A stretch of DNA of 64,000 nucleotides, from assembly GCA_031769625.1 (NCBI GenBank), contig JAUIMM010000688.1:1183001-1247000 (forward strand), in the 5' to 3' direction. A program made the position numbers and the translations under genes. Source of the DNA: Taudactylus pleione (lineage: Eukaryota > Chordata > Amphibia > Anura > Myobatrachidae). Each line of letters begins with the position of its first letter. Position 1 is the stretch's first letter. Positions 33,304 through 45,040 of this stretch are shown here, one piece after another. The notes beneath the pieces are model-generated. The model saw only the letters and a program-made list of their open reading frames with translations. It did no database searches and was not told the origin of the DNA.

Positions 33304-33310
<7 letters not shown>
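32600..33310 (+). pseudogene. Decayed Tc1-like transposase (third family)
   Basis: Recognisable pieces in shifting frames are MEQWKKVA (about 32753), an EEHDKECKVL stretch, then PPNSPDLNPIKHLWDMPEKQ (about 33054). This last box is the end of a DDE domain in which the catalytic glutamate of NPIEH is lysine. It ends in GGTTTTAATGTTATGGCTAA, a terminal-repeat-like word. Several frameshifts and stops. Confidence 0.7.

Positions 33311-33344
<34 letters not shown>
33308..33344. repeat. CA microsatellite
   Basis: ATACATACATACACACACAC and further CA units, about 36 bp in all, at the edge of the decayed Tc1-like remnant. Confidence 0.95.
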
Positions 33345-33949
33345 ATTTATGCTGTAAGCGCCAAGGGGACAGGGTCTGCTGTGAATTATTATATAATATT
33401 TACATAGTGCTGCTTACTGATATTGGCACTGTATAAATACAAATTAGAATGAATAATAATTATATCAAGTTATTGGAAAACTATATATGCTGAAATCTTT
33501 GCCTGTGGATCCATATGCGGGCACCCAGATTGTCCTTGCATTCAGAACTACACCATGGTAACAGTTACCAGTGTGTGACATCACTGTTAGGAGCCTACTA
33601 CAAAGGAGCCAACATGCTTAGAAGTGAATGTGCAGAAGGTGTTTGCTTAGTCTATACCAGCCCTGATTCAATGACGCCTATGACGTCCACTTCCTAGATT
33701 GGCCACATTACTCCTAGGATTGGTCTGGTCATCCAGGCCCCCAATTACATTTATGGCAGGCGTAGCAATCTTGTTTAGCGCTTTATAAACAGCATGGCCA
33801 AAGGTGAGTGTATGTGTATCGCCCATGGATATCTGGGAAGAGTCCTTGTAGATAGTTGAATGACGTTGATGCGAAACCTGCACTTGTTGGTTGGTATAGG
33901 ATAATGGTAGCTGCTGGCACTATGGAGATAATCCCAGATCTCCTACAGA

Positions 33950-35190
33950 CAATGATAATATATACAGTTATAGCACCTGCGCTAAATTGCCTAATTCTAT
34001 AGGTGCCTAATGTGACAATCAATATATGTATGTAGATCTAATAATACTAAGCACACAGGGATAATAATTAGGTGGTTTTCTGGTGGGATATTAGGACAAT
34101 CTATAGAGAGTGTGATTGAGAAGGGGGCGTGTTTTTAGTCTTACGGCCGCATCCTACCCTCGCTCGTGCAGCTAACGATCCCATCTTAACGACGCAACTT
34201 GCGAGCGCTTCATTTGCATATCTGGCCCCTTTTCCCTTTCGACCGAGCGACCAACTCTGAATGAGGTCCTGTGTACCTGAAAGAACCTTTCACACAAGGA
34301 TTGACATCGGCAGCAAGAAGAAGGGTAAATTGTCGGACCGGAGGGCACAGGACGCCGCCCCTCCAGGGTGCAACCCCCCCCCCCCAAGACATTAATTCCA
34401 TCTGCACAATATATTATTTAATATTTCCTATATTTAAAGGACATTGGGCCAGATTCAGAGCCGCTCGCAAGCGTCCCGATGGTTGTCCACTGCACATGCG
34501 CCGTGTCCGTCGTGCGCGAGCCTCGCTGAGCGACTGAAGTTCAGTCGCTACGGGGCTCGCAAAAAGACGGGGCAGCTGTCGATGTTGATTGACAGCTCAC
34601 CCCGTTTTGTGAGTGGGTAGGGGGGGTGGCCGGATAAATGCAGGCGTTCCCTTAGGATGTCAGTAGTGGACTTCCTGCTCTATTAGAGCAGGAAGTCCAC
34701 TCGGGCTTGTGGCAGCTAGACCCTACCCCAGGGTCTCGTCGCAAGCATGATGGTCGCGATAATCGCGATGGTCTCTAGGCCGCTCCCACAAGCTGTGGGT
34801 GGTCACCCACAGCTTTGCGAGCGGCCGGAGGCAACAACAACAAAAAAAAACGCCCACATTCAGACTGAGCAGCTTTGAATCAGGGCCATTGTACACTATT
34901 TTATCCCCCCCCCCCATTTATTCTACGTTCATTTGACCATATACTCCTATATATACTACCCATTCCCTGTACCATATTCTGCGTACATTACTCCTCAAAC
35001 TAGAAAGCACTGCGACTTTTCAATTGATTTGTTGTAGTATTTACCGGATCCATTAAAGCCACCTATTATCCCTGTGTGCTTAGTATTAATTGATCTACAT
35101 ATATACTGTATAGTGAATGTCACATTAGGCACCTATAGAATCACGCAATTTAGCGCAGGTACTATAACTGTATATATTATCCTTATAAAT
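33950..35190. mobile_element. Fold-back element with about 130-bp inverted ends
   Basis: 33950-34078 (TATACAGTTATAGCACCTGC, GTGCCTAATGTGACA, TAAGCACACAGGGATAATA) is mirrored at 35056-35190. The central 1 kb carries the multi-hairpin MITE copy 34446-34887. No gene. Confidence 0.7.
34446..34887. mobile_element. Multi-hairpin MITE family 2, copy 3
   Basis: GGGCCAGATTCAGAGCC at the left and TTTGAATCAGGGCC at the right, with ATT target duplications (34443-34445, 34888-34890). Internal hairpins correspond to those of the other copies, such as GACTTCCTGCTC / GAGCAGGAAGTC and AGCTGTGGGTGGTCACCCAC + AGCT. Confidence 0.85.
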
Positions 35191-35744
35191 AAAGTAGTTG
35201 AGCTTAGGCTTTCACAGTCCTATGCAATAAAACAAACCTGAAAGTTGGACCTTATCCTGATGCCAATGGCTCGCTGTACAGATGGGGAGCTTGAGAGTGG
35301 TGCTGAAAACTGTTTTGTCACTTGTTAATGAAAGAGCCGTGTACACCGCAGTATGCCCCGGGAACGCACCCTCTATTTTCTTGAAATGATTGTGCCAGCT
35401 TTGCCTTAATGCCCACAGCCACAATATGGGGCTTCCTGTGATACCAGTGGATTGAATACTCACTAACGCACCATGCAGGCTTTAGTGATCTTCTATAGAT
35501 TGTGAGATTGCAAACTCCATTATTATCCAGTCTCCTTTTATTACGGTTTTGTTCCCAATTGTAAAGCGTAACGGCATATTCTGGTGCCATATAAATAAAT
35601 GCTAATAAAGAAATACATTTCATGCAAATGTATTGTCTGCAGATTCCTGACTGCATAATGGGGCTTTTTCTGAATTGGGAGTAAAGCAAAAAAGAGCAAG
35701 TAACTTTGTATCTGGACAAACCATGTTGCAATGCAGGATTCAGT
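35191..35744. other. Intergenic stretch, no gene recognised
   Basis: AT-rich. Short open frames without recognisable domains and no evident repeat. Confidence 0.4.
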
Positions 35745-36170
35745 ATTATTTACAGCCGGCCGCATGGCCGGTGGTTCTAATCCCGACAGAGGAGGAAATC
35801 CCGATCGTCTTTAGGGTAAGTATAACTAACCTAATTCCCCCCACTAACCCTCCTTTAGGGGTGCCTAACCCTACCCCTCCTTCCCCGCAGCCCTACCCTA
35901 AGTCTCCCGGGGGGGGGGTGCCTAACCCTAACCTCCCCCCGGGGATGCCTAACCCTAATCCCCCTTCCCCTAGCCTAACCCTAACCTCCCGGGGGGTTGC
36001 TTAACCCTAAGTCCCCCCGGGAACCCCTAACCCTGCCCCCCCATGCGGCTGTCCGATCGATCGGTAAGCCGGGTGTCGGCCTCCCGGCGCAGGTCATTTG
36101 TACCTTGCCGGGACTAAGCAGTCGGGTAGCCGGCAGTCGGCATTGTGACCGCCGGCTTCCCTGCAATGCA
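35745..36170. mobile_element. Element with CCTAACCC-rich core, copy 2
   Basis: Starts with CAGCCGGCCGCATGGCCGG and ends with GTAGCCGGCAGTCGGCATTG. The core holds about ten CCTAACCCTAA words separated by C-rich or G-rich runs. Architecture as at 13520-13750. Confidence 0.6.
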
Positions 36171-36539
36171 AGGGGGGCAAATACATTTATTACTTGTGCG
36201 TGCAGGGTAAATACTGGCTGCTTTTGCATATAGCCCACAAATACTGGGCAGCTTTATTTATATACTGCAATTTACATGTGAGTTTGAACACACTTCTCTC
36301 ATATCAAAATGGCTGCACTATACACCTGCAGTGCAACATGGTTTTGCAAAGGGCATAGTTACTTGGTCCTTTTCGCTTTGCTCCCACCTCAGAATCAGCC
36401 CCAATATGTACGCTATTCTAATGTTTGTGCAGGTGAGTGATAATCGTCAATCTCCGCATGCATGTGAATCACACGGCCCATGTGTCAAAGTCCATTATAT
36501 CACATATACTGACAGATACGTCATTTGAATGTTATTTTC

Positions 36540-36790
36540 ACACACCAGCTGCGTACAAAGACCATACTTGACTACTCTCACGGAACGTCCGGGAGGCTCC
36601 CGAAAATCAGGTGGTGCTCCCAGCCACCAGGAAGAGTGGACAAGTCTCCCTGCCGCCCACTACCTGCCTACACCCTCACCGATGTCCACTTCCACCTCGC
36701 AGCCGCCCACAAGTGGGCGGTCCGTGAGGGAACCGATGAAGAGATTTGTGCTGAATCACATCATTATGGCCCCGTGATCACATAATCACG
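36540..36790. repeat. GC-rich repeat fragment
   Basis: ACGTCCGGGAGGCTCCCGAA forms a short palindrome, and GTGGGCGG/CCGCCCAC words pair nearby. It looks like part of a dispersed frog repeat; the ends were not resolved. Confidence 0.35.
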
Positions 36791-36929
36791 ACCCCACTCC
36801 TCCCCCAAACATGCGTCACGCCCCCGGCTGTGCCGACCTGGCTGCTTCCTGCCAAAGGGGCAGCCAGATTGTCAGCAACTATGACAAATACTCAACACGG
36901 CATTAGTGTCTATCTTTGAATCAGGTTAC

Positions 36930-37355
36930 CGGCAGTCGGGACACCAGCTGTCAAAATACCAACAGCGTCATCCCAATGCTAAGTATCCCGACAGGGGTCC
37001 ATAAGCTAACCCTGCCCCCTTCTCCCCCTAACTCTCTGTTCCCGCATTCTAACTCTCCCCATTAGTGCCTACCCTAACCCCTCCCCTCCCGCACCCTTCC
37101 CCTTAGTTCTTAACCCGAACCCCCTCAGGGGTGCCTAAATCTAACCCCTCCATGCCCGTAGCCTAACCCTAAACTGTGGTGCCTAATCCTAACCTTCCCC
37201 CCGGCTAACACCTAACCTGGCCCGCTAAACTTACGTTCAGTATGACGGCGTCTGCATCTGAACTGGCTTTGACATTTCGGCGCCCGTGTTCAGTCCCAGG
37301 TCGTGATTCCGGCGTCGGGCTTTCATCAGCCTGCATTCCATACGTAGGTATCATA
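36930..37355. mobile_element. Element with CCTAACCC-rich core, copy 3
   Basis: The left side has CCGGCAGTCGGGACACCAGC and TAAGTATCCCGACAGGGGTC. The right side has CGTGATTCCGGCGTCGGGCT. The core has spaced CCTAACCCC words. Confidence 0.55.
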
Positions 37356-38093
37356 ACTACAGCCCTTCTGAATCAGGCCCTTAATCAGCCAGTCAGTGCG
37401 ATTTACAACGGTCAATCCCCCATCTCACACTGACGTTCCGTGTGCTAAGCAGGCTGTTATGTTCAACCAAATAAAGCTGTCCTCTTCAAAAATCTCTTAG
37501 CAATTGCTTGGACTAAGGAACAGAGAAACGGTTATGTACTTACACCGACACTGGGATGATGGAAGACGCAATGTTTATTTTTGTGCTTCTGCAACAGCAA
37601 CGGGTTCATTTAACTTCCTGTCACTACTTAAGGCCTAAACCCCAAACCTTCATAGTGTTGTTGAGCCATGTGGCTATAGAGTTGAGGTGTCGTGTGCTAA
37701 AAGTGTTCAAAGATAATTAATCATATGAATTTTATACTGTGCGATAAAAAGTACACCATTAGCATATTATCGCACAGCCGCTGCACCTTAAGACGCCGCA
37801 GCTGCGTGATTAGAATACAATGCTGAATCAGGCCCAGAGAATGGGAATGGACTATCATCAAATCGCTCGTTTCATTAGGAGTCAAATGCTGGACTACAAC
37901 TATCAGCTGGCAGGAATGCTGGGGCTTATAGTTTCACACCACCCATAAAGCCACAGGGTGCCCTGCCCTGGATCAAGCGATAGAAGCTGGCTCTGCTCTT
38001 TGGCAACATTTTTATTAACAAAAAACCAAAGTTAATTACTTCCATTCAGTGTGTGTACAGCAGCAATACAATTCATCACTTGTGCGAGTAACC

Positions 38094-38255
38094 TGGATTT
38101 ACTAAGGTAAAGCAGCTAAAACAGACAAGTGGAAATGGTGCCCAATCAGATTCTGTCTATCATTTTCTTGAATACAAAACAGAAATGACAGTTAAAATCT
38201 GATTGGTTGCCAAGTGCACCACCTCCACCATTTTTAGAAGCTTTAGCAAATCTAT
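38094..38255. mobile_element. Diverged palindromic MITE
   Basis: GGATTTACTAAGGTAAAGCA at the left mirrors AGCTTTAGCAAATCTATGCC at the right. CCAATCAGATT / AATCTGATTGG pair inside. Similar in plan to 20544-20740. Confidence 0.6.
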
Positions 38256-38321
38256 GCCCTGCTGTCTGTTAATACCGCAAATACTGACTAAAGATTTCCC
38301 AAATTCAGTGCCATGTGTGTT

Positions 38322-40897
38322 CTATCCTGTGTGAGCTATCCCGTGTTTAACCGAGTTATGGCTAAACCGTCCCTCCCATCCCACGGCTGCATTTGGCTTC
38401 CCTACGCCGTGTATCCTGTTATGTCTTTTCAGGTCGGAGTTATTTATGAAGCGTTTGCCGCATTCGGTGCAACAAAAGGGTTTTTCGCCCGTGTGAATTC
38501 TTCGATGTCTGACCAGATGGGAGTTACTGACAAAACACTTTCCGCAGTCGCAGCAGGAGAAGGGTTTCTCTCCCGTGTGAATCCTTTTGTGCAGAGAAAG
38601 GTTTGAGTTACAGGTAAAGCCCTTCCCGCATTCAGAACAAGAATACGTCCTCTTCCCTCTGGGAGTTCTCCGACTGCTCTTCAGGACTGGACTAGAGAGA
38701 AAACGTTTACCGACGTCAGGACAAGAGTATAGCTGTCCTCCCGTGGGAATCCTCTGGAATTCAACAAGGCCTGAAGCGTTAATGAAATATTCGCCATGAT
38801 CCGTGTTGGTGTATGGTTTCTCTACAAGGTGAATTTTGAAGTGTCTTTTAAGATCAGAGTTGTTGATGAAAGATTTTCCACAAATGGAGCAAGAATGCTG
38901 TTTATCCCCCGTGTGAATTTTCCAATGTCTAATAAGGTGCGAGTTACTGATGAAACATTTCCCACATTCGGAGCAGGAATATGGCTTCTCGCCGGTGTGC
39001 ACCCTCTGGTGCAGAGCAAGGTTGGAGTTGGTGATAAAAGACTTCCCACATTCAGTGCAGGAGTATGGTCTCTCTCCGGTGTGGATCCTCTGGTGCGGGG
39101 CGAGATTCGAGTAGGTTGTAAAGCATTTCCCACATTCAGAACAGGAATATGGCTTCTCTCCTGTGTGAGTCCTCTTATGTATGACAAGTTCAGAGTTCCG
39201 TCTGAAACACTTTCCACACTCGTAGCATAAAAATGGTTTCTCTCCTATCTGATCCATATGGTTAATGTTACTGTGCTCCTCAGCATAAACAGATGTATAC
39301 TGTGCCTGCTCTGTGAGTGTACAGAGGTCAGTGATATTTCCTTTGTCACATGAGACTGATTCCTCCATAATATGAGTAGATGTATACTGTGTATGATATG
39401 TGGGTGTATACCTGTCAGTATGTGTGAAGGTTCCTCCATCACATGAGACTGATTCCTCCTTAATATGAGTAGATGTATACTGTGTATGACCTGTGGGTGT
39501 ATACCTGTCAGTGTGTGTGAGGTCTCCTCCATCACATGAGACTGGTTCTTCCTTACTATGAGTGGATGTATACTGTGTATGATCTGTGGGTGTATACATG
39601 TCTGTGTGTGTGAGGTTTCCTCCATCACATGAGACTGATTCCTCCTTACTATGAGTAGGTGTATACTGTGTATGATCTGTGGGTGTATACATATCTGTGT
39701 GTGTGACATTTCCTCCATCACATGAGACTGATTCCTCCTTACTAATAGTAGATGTATACTGTGTATGATATGTGGGTGTATACATGTCAGTGTGTGTGAG
39801 GGTTCCTCCATCAGATGAGACTGATTCCTCCTTAATATGAGTAGATGTATACTGTGTATTATATGTGGGTGTATACATGTCAGTGTGTGTGAGTTTTCCT
39901 CCATCACATGAGACTGATTCCTCCTTACTATGAGTAGATGTATACTGTGTATGACCTGTGGGTGTATACCTGTCAGTGTGTGTGAGGTCTCCTCCATCAC
40001 ATGAGACTGGTTCCTCCTTACTATGAGTAGATGTATACTGTGTATTATATGTGGGTGTATACATGTCAGTGTGTGTGAGTTTTCCTCCATCACATGAGAC
40101 TGATTCCTCCTTACTATGAGATGTATACTGTGTATGACCTGTGGGTGTATACCTGTCAGTGTGTGTGAGGTCTCCTCCATCACATGAGACTGGTTCTTCC
40201 TTACTATGAGTGGATGTATACTGTGTATTATCTGTGGGTGTATACATGTCTGTGTGTGTGAGGTTTCCTCCATCACATGAGACTGATTCCTCCTTACTAT
40301 GAGTAGGTGTATACTGTGTATGATTTGTGGGTGTATACATGTCTGTGTGTGTGAGGTTTCCTCCATCACATGAGACTGATTCCTTCTTTCTATGAGTAGG
40401 TGTATACTGTGTATGATCTGTGGGTGTAACTGTATACATGTCGGTGTGTGTGAGGGTTCCTCCATCAGATGAGACTGATTCCTCCTTACTATGAGTAGAT
40501 GTATACTGTGTATGATATGTGGGTGTATACATGTCAGTGTGTGTGAGGCTTCCTCCATCACATGAGACTGATTCCTCCTTACTATGAGTAGGTGTATACT
40601 GTGTATGATCTGTGGGTGTATACATGTCAGTGTGTGTGAGGTTACCTCCATCGCATGAGACTGATTCCTCCTTACTATGAGTAGCTGTATACTGTGTATG
40701 ATATGTGGGTGTATACATGACAGTGTTTAATTCTTCACATAAAGTTGATTCCTCGGTTACATTCTTCAGACGGTCGATCTTTTGTTCCTTTGTTGCAGTC
40801 TTGTTATTTATACCAGTATCGTGATCCTCAGTTATACATTCTGTTGAAGAAATAGGTGCCTGGGATCCTCTGGCTATTTTTCCAGCCTCAGTAAAAT
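38322..40897 (-). CDS. Gene B terminal exon: 15 linker repeats and finger array
   Basis: Acceptor CCCAACAG|ATTTTACT, with the first codon completed by the preceding exon. Repeats span about 40710-39330, each 93 bp, of the type [12 protein letters not shown] + [13 protein letters not shown] + NLTHTD. Fingers start at about 39245. The first five are regular with HTGEKPYSC linkers, then two decayed, then three regular, then a decayed tail ending at 38322. Confidence 0.93.
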
Positions 40898-43800
40898 CTG
40901 TTGGGAAGACATACATTGTGTTTAGATTATATAAACACTGGTATAGAAAGAGGAGAAAAGACTCCTGGGAGTGACATTTCTGAGATATATTTACAAGGGG
41001 GTAATATTCACTAAGCCACCACTTGGTAAATATACCCCAGAGAGTTGTCCCTGTTGTATTACAGAGGTTTTTTTACATTTCTTGATGTCAAATCACAAAT
41101 TTGTATTTTGCAAGCAAAGTAGTTTAATTAAAAACACTGGTGCAAGTGTATGTGAGGTACCCCTGAGGTGCAAGTGTATGTGAGGTGCAAGTGTATGTGT
41201 GGTACCCCTGAGGTGCGAGTGTATGTGAGGTACCCCTGAGGTGCGAGTGTATGTGAGGTACCCCTGAGGTGCGAGTGTATGTGAGGTACCCCTGAGGTGC
41301 GAGTGTATGTGAGATTCCCCTGAGGTGCAAGTGCATGTGAGGTACCCCTGAGGTGCGAGTATAGTGAGGTACCCCTGAGGTGCGAGTGTATGTGAGGTAC
41401 CCCTGAGGTGCGAGTGTATGTGAGATACCCCATAGGTGCGAGTGTATATGAGTTACCTCTGAGGTGCAAGTGTATGTGAAGTACCCCTGAGGCGTAAGTG
41501 TATGTGAGGTACCTCTGAGGTACAAGTGTATGTGAGGTACCTCTGAGGCGCAAGTGTATGTGAGGTACCCCTGACGTACAAGTGTATGTGAGGTACCTCT
41601 GAGGTGCAAGTGTATGTGAGGTACCCCTGAAGTAAACCAGCCACATTTGTTACTGGTCCATAACTGTGTGCACTTTGAGGTGTGTGCACCTCAGCACAGG
41701 GCTGCCGTGATGGGAAAAGGGGTGTGGGTACTAATTACCCCGGCCCGGGCTTGTTGGAAGGACCCGTGGGTAACGCGCTTTAACCCATAGATTCTGCATT
41801 GAATCCCAGAGAGTGTATTTAGTGCGTAAAGCTCACCCACTGGGTCTTAACGCATGGGGTAGCACCCATTAAATAACGCATGTTAGTACTCAGTGATTTT
41901 TAGTAGAAGTCAATGACAATAATTACATGGCAGGAAGTGTCCTCAACAATCTTATTTATGTTCAATGATAACAACATAAAAAATATGGATATACAGCCAA
42001 GGGGAGGCCATTCTCCATCAGGGTATGAGACTCCCAGGCACATCATCCCCACTCAGTGGTGGGTCTAGAGGGGGCGATAGATGTGGCAATTTAGCATAGT
42101 CCTGCCCCCTCCTGTACTTTCTGTTCCTCTGCAGCCACACACTGCATAGGTGTGGTAGGTGCAAGCAGGGGATGCTGCCCTTTGTCTGGATATCAGTCAC
42201 TGTGTAGCGTGCAGTGTAGTCGATGAAGTTATCCGCAAGCTGCCATCTAACCAGCGACTTTGCGATATGTTTCTCTGGAGCTGGTTTATGCTCCTAGCCT
42301 ATGGAGGTGCAAGCAGACATCAGGCTACCGTAACTCAACGTATAAGTTAAATCTGTCTTATAGTGATGACAACTACATATACAGATATGACTGTGATTAA
42401 CCCTTCTCTTACCCAGTGATGGAAGGGGGCAGAGATTCTCCATCATGAGGTCCTTGTACAGATGTTTATGTTTTTCTAAATACTCCCACTCCTCCACAGA
42501 GAGATAGACAGTGACATCCTGACACCTTATAGGAACCTGACATACACAATGATACAGTCATTACCCAGACACATCCCCTGGTGTTACTGTATAATGTCCC
42601 ATTCCCAGCAGTCACCTCTCCAGTCATCACCCAGACACATCCCCTGGTGTTACTGTATAATGTCCCATTCCCAGCAGTCACCTCTCCAGCCATCACCCAG
42701 ACACATCCCCTGGTGTTACTGTATAATGTCCCATTCCCAGCATCACCCAGGCACATCCCCTGGTGTTACTATATAATGCCCCATTCCCAGCAGTCACCTC
42801 TCCAGTCATCAACCAGACACATCCCCTGGTGTTACTGTATAATGTCCCATTCCCAGCAGTCACCACCCAGACACATCCCCTGGTGTTACAGTATAATGTC
42901 CCATTCGCAGCAGTCACCTCTCCAGTCATCACCCAGACACATCCCCTGGTGTTACTGTATAATGTCCCATTCCCAGCAGTCACCTCTCCAGTCATCACTC
43001 AGACACATCCCCTGGTGTTACTGTATAATGTCCCATTCGCAGCAGTCACCTCTCCAGTCATCACCCAGACGCATCCCCTGGTGTTACTGTATAATGTCCC
43101 ATTCCCAGCAGTCACCTCTCCAGTCATCACGCAGACGCATCCCCTGGTGTTACCGTATAATGTCCCATTCCCAGCAGTCACCTCTCCAATCATCACCCAG
43201 ACGCATCCCCTGGTGTTACCGTATAATGTCCCATTCCCAGCAGTCACCTCTCCAGTCATCACCCAGACGCATCCCCTGGTGTTACCGTATAATGTCCCAT
43301 TCCCAGCAGTCACCGCTCCAGTCATCACCCAGACACAGTCCCTGGTGTTACCGTATAATGTCCCATTCCCAGCAGTCACCTCTCCAGTCATCACCCAGAC
43401 GCATACCCTGGTGTTACTGTGTAATGTCCCATTCCCAGCAGTCACATCTCCAGTGATCACCCAGACGCATACCCTGGTGTTACTGTATAATGTCCCATTC
43501 CCGGCAGTCACCTCTCCAGTCATCACCCAGACATATCCCCTGGTGTTACTGTATAATGTCCCATTCCCAGCAGTCACCTCTCCAGTCATCACCCAGATAC
43601 ATCCCTGGTGTTACTGTATAATGTCCCATTCCCAGCAGTCACCTCTCCAGTCAGCAGCTGGATGATCTTGTTGGTGAGTTCCAGGATCTTTTGCTCATTG
43701 TCTGTCTCATGTATCAGTGAGGGAGATGGAGGCACCGTGATGGGGCTCTGGGTCCTGCTCCATCCTCCTGACAAACAGGGGCATATATTGGTTGTCATAA

Positions 43801-44044
43801 GATTAACGGATTTCTTCTTGACTGCTGTGTAATCCTGTATTATGGGAGAAACAATGAAAACAAAGTTAAACTACCACTACTATTTCATAATGTTCTGCAT
43901 CAATCCCAGAATTCCTCTCTGTTTCATTATGATCTCTGTTACATTCCCAGACGCCCCCGGCCTCACCTCTCCAGTCAGCAGGTAGATGATCTCCAGGGTG
44001 AGATTTAATATCCTCTCAGTCTTTGCTCTTCTGTCCTTTTCCAT
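38322..44044 (-). CDS. KRAB-like C2H2 zinc-finger protein with expanded linker repeat (gene B), 989 codons
   Basis: Exons on the minus strand are 44044-43967, 43834-43643, 42536-42413 and 40897-38322 (78+192+124+2576 nt = 990 codons with stop), with all GT/AG borders in matching phase. The product has a leader helix ([15 protein letters not shown]), second leader ([15 protein letters not shown]), a complete KRAB-like box ([16 protein letters not shown] to LYKDLMMEN), fifteen 31-residue linker repeats, then fingers. Eight fingers are intact. Three have lost zinc ligands: finger 6 ([10 protein letters not shown]), finger 7 ([10 protein letters not shown], no histidines) and the C-terminal eleventh. 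It probably acts as a nuclear DNA-binding repressor, which is inferred from family. Orientation is opposite to genes A and C. Confidence 0.9.
41112..41640. repeat. 28-bp minisatellite in gene B last intron
   Basis: About 19 units of GAGGTGCGAGTGTATGTGAG + GTACCCCT. The right half carries GAGGTACCTCT and GCAAG variants. Open frames across it are repeat artefacts. Confidence 0.92.
42413..42536 (-). CDS. Gene B KRAB-like exon
   Basis: 124 nt: 41 codons plus one base. It starts after TATGTCAG and ends CTGG|GTAAG. It encodes the complete box with DVTVYL, EEWEY and LYKDLMMEN; the mammalian MLE is MME here. Confidence 0.88.
42545..43643 (-). repeat. 66-bp tandem array starting at gene B's 5' splice site
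   Basis: About 16-17 units. On the sense strand each reads GTGACTGCTGGGAATGGGAC, ATTATACAGTAACACCAGGG, GATGTGTCTGGGTGATGACT, GGAGAG. The first unit starts exactly at the GAG|GTGACT donor of the preceding exon, and every unit end re-creates ACTGGAGAG|GTGACT. It fills nearly the whole intron up to the KRAB-like exon. Confidence 0.93.
43643..43834 (-). CDS. Gene B second leader exon
   Basis: 192 nt, 64 codons, phase 0 on both sides. It begins DYTAVKKKS after CTGTAATACAG (read 5'-3' on the minus strand: AATACAG|GATTAC) and ends LLTGE. Confidence 0.88.
43967..44044 (-). CDS. Gene B first coding exon (leader helix)
   Basis: 26 codons from ATG (MEKDRRAK) to LLTGE, donor GAG|GTGAGG. The likely acceptor TTTTATAG|AG at 44083/44082 gives a 38-nt leader, the same length as in gene C, where an in-frame TGA confirms the homologous ATG as the start. 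Confidence 0.85.
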
Positions 44045-44851
44045 ATTCAGCAACTTGCTTGTCAGCTCATGAATACAGGACTCTATAAAAGGGTTTCACC
44101 TTCAGAAGGCCTCATGTAAAGCCACTATTCTGTTCCTTGAATTTAGGAATAAACAATACATACAACATGCTACTTAATCTAGCAGATTTTGATCTCTTGC
44201 AGGACATACAGTAGTTTCATCTCATTATTACTATCACACTTCTTAAAGTCTTAAGTTAAGTAAAAGATTTTGCTTTTGTTATGACTCCTCACCTGTTCCT
44301 ACACCTCAGAGAATAGCATTGTAAGAATTACATATTATGGTTTGGTTTTATCATGGTCCTTAGATATTAATACACTAGGGTTTCCAATATGTTGCTATTT
44401 AAATATTTAGTAATGGTGCAAAGAATCTGTACTCTGTCAATAGTTAAATATGTGTGGTCCTGCTATGTTATTGTCGCTGACATTTCAGCTGTATTTGGAT
44501 TAATTTTACATTTGACCAATGTCAGTTTAGTGTCGGAGCCCTATATAGCAGATCAATTGCTAGCTCTTTTCATTCTAATATCTCAGATCAGAACAAAACC
44601 AATGCAAATGTATAAGGTACCACCACTCTCCCTAATTATATGATCTGAGCCCCCACCTCTTACTATATTCAGATCATATCACACAAAGCGATACAATGAC
44701 CACATTACACAGATAGCATTATACCACTGTCTCCTACCCTTCTCTATAATGTGCCCTGTATCGTCATTGTTTACCTGCAATCACTATCAATGGAGAATTA
44801 TATCCTTCTTTGTACTGAGGGACCAGAACAGGATGCTGTATCTCACTTCCG

Positions 44852-45040
44852 CATTGTGCGTTCCACTAGACTTCCGCATTGAGCGTTCCATCGGACTTCC
44901 GGACTGTTTGTTCCACCAGACTTCCGGATTGTGTGTTCCACCAGACTTCCGGATTGTGCGTTCCACCAGACTTCCGAATTGTGCGGTCCACCAAACTTCC
45001 GCATTGTGCGGTCCACCAGACTTCCGGGTGACGTCTCACT
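44852..45040 (-). promoter_or_regulatory. 24-25 bp tandem array of ETS-like CCGGAAGT units, array 2
   Basis: About eight units. On the minus strand they read CCGGAAGTCTGGTGGAACGC + ACAAT. The array lies about 0.8 kb upstream of gene B's first coding exon and in its orientation, so it may be part of the promoter. It is homologous to the array at 10087-10235. No exon 1 of gene B was located. Confidence 0.6.

Noticed and set aside
35800..36030. Interstitial telomere
   Set aside because: CCTAACCC words are spaced by unrelated runs and bounded by element-like inverted ends repeated at two other sites, so it is not a fused telomere.
39245..40651. 468-codon second frame on the minus strand across gene B's linker repeats
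   Set aside because: The 93-bp unit is a multiple of three, so an alternate frame stays open. The finger exon's own frame, splice phases and domains support the other frame.
42581..43665. Long plus- and minus-strand frames (about 200-300 codons) over the 66-bp array
   Set aside because: Unit length divisible by three keeps all frames open, and the array lies in an intron. The sense-frame possibility is kept only as a testable finding.
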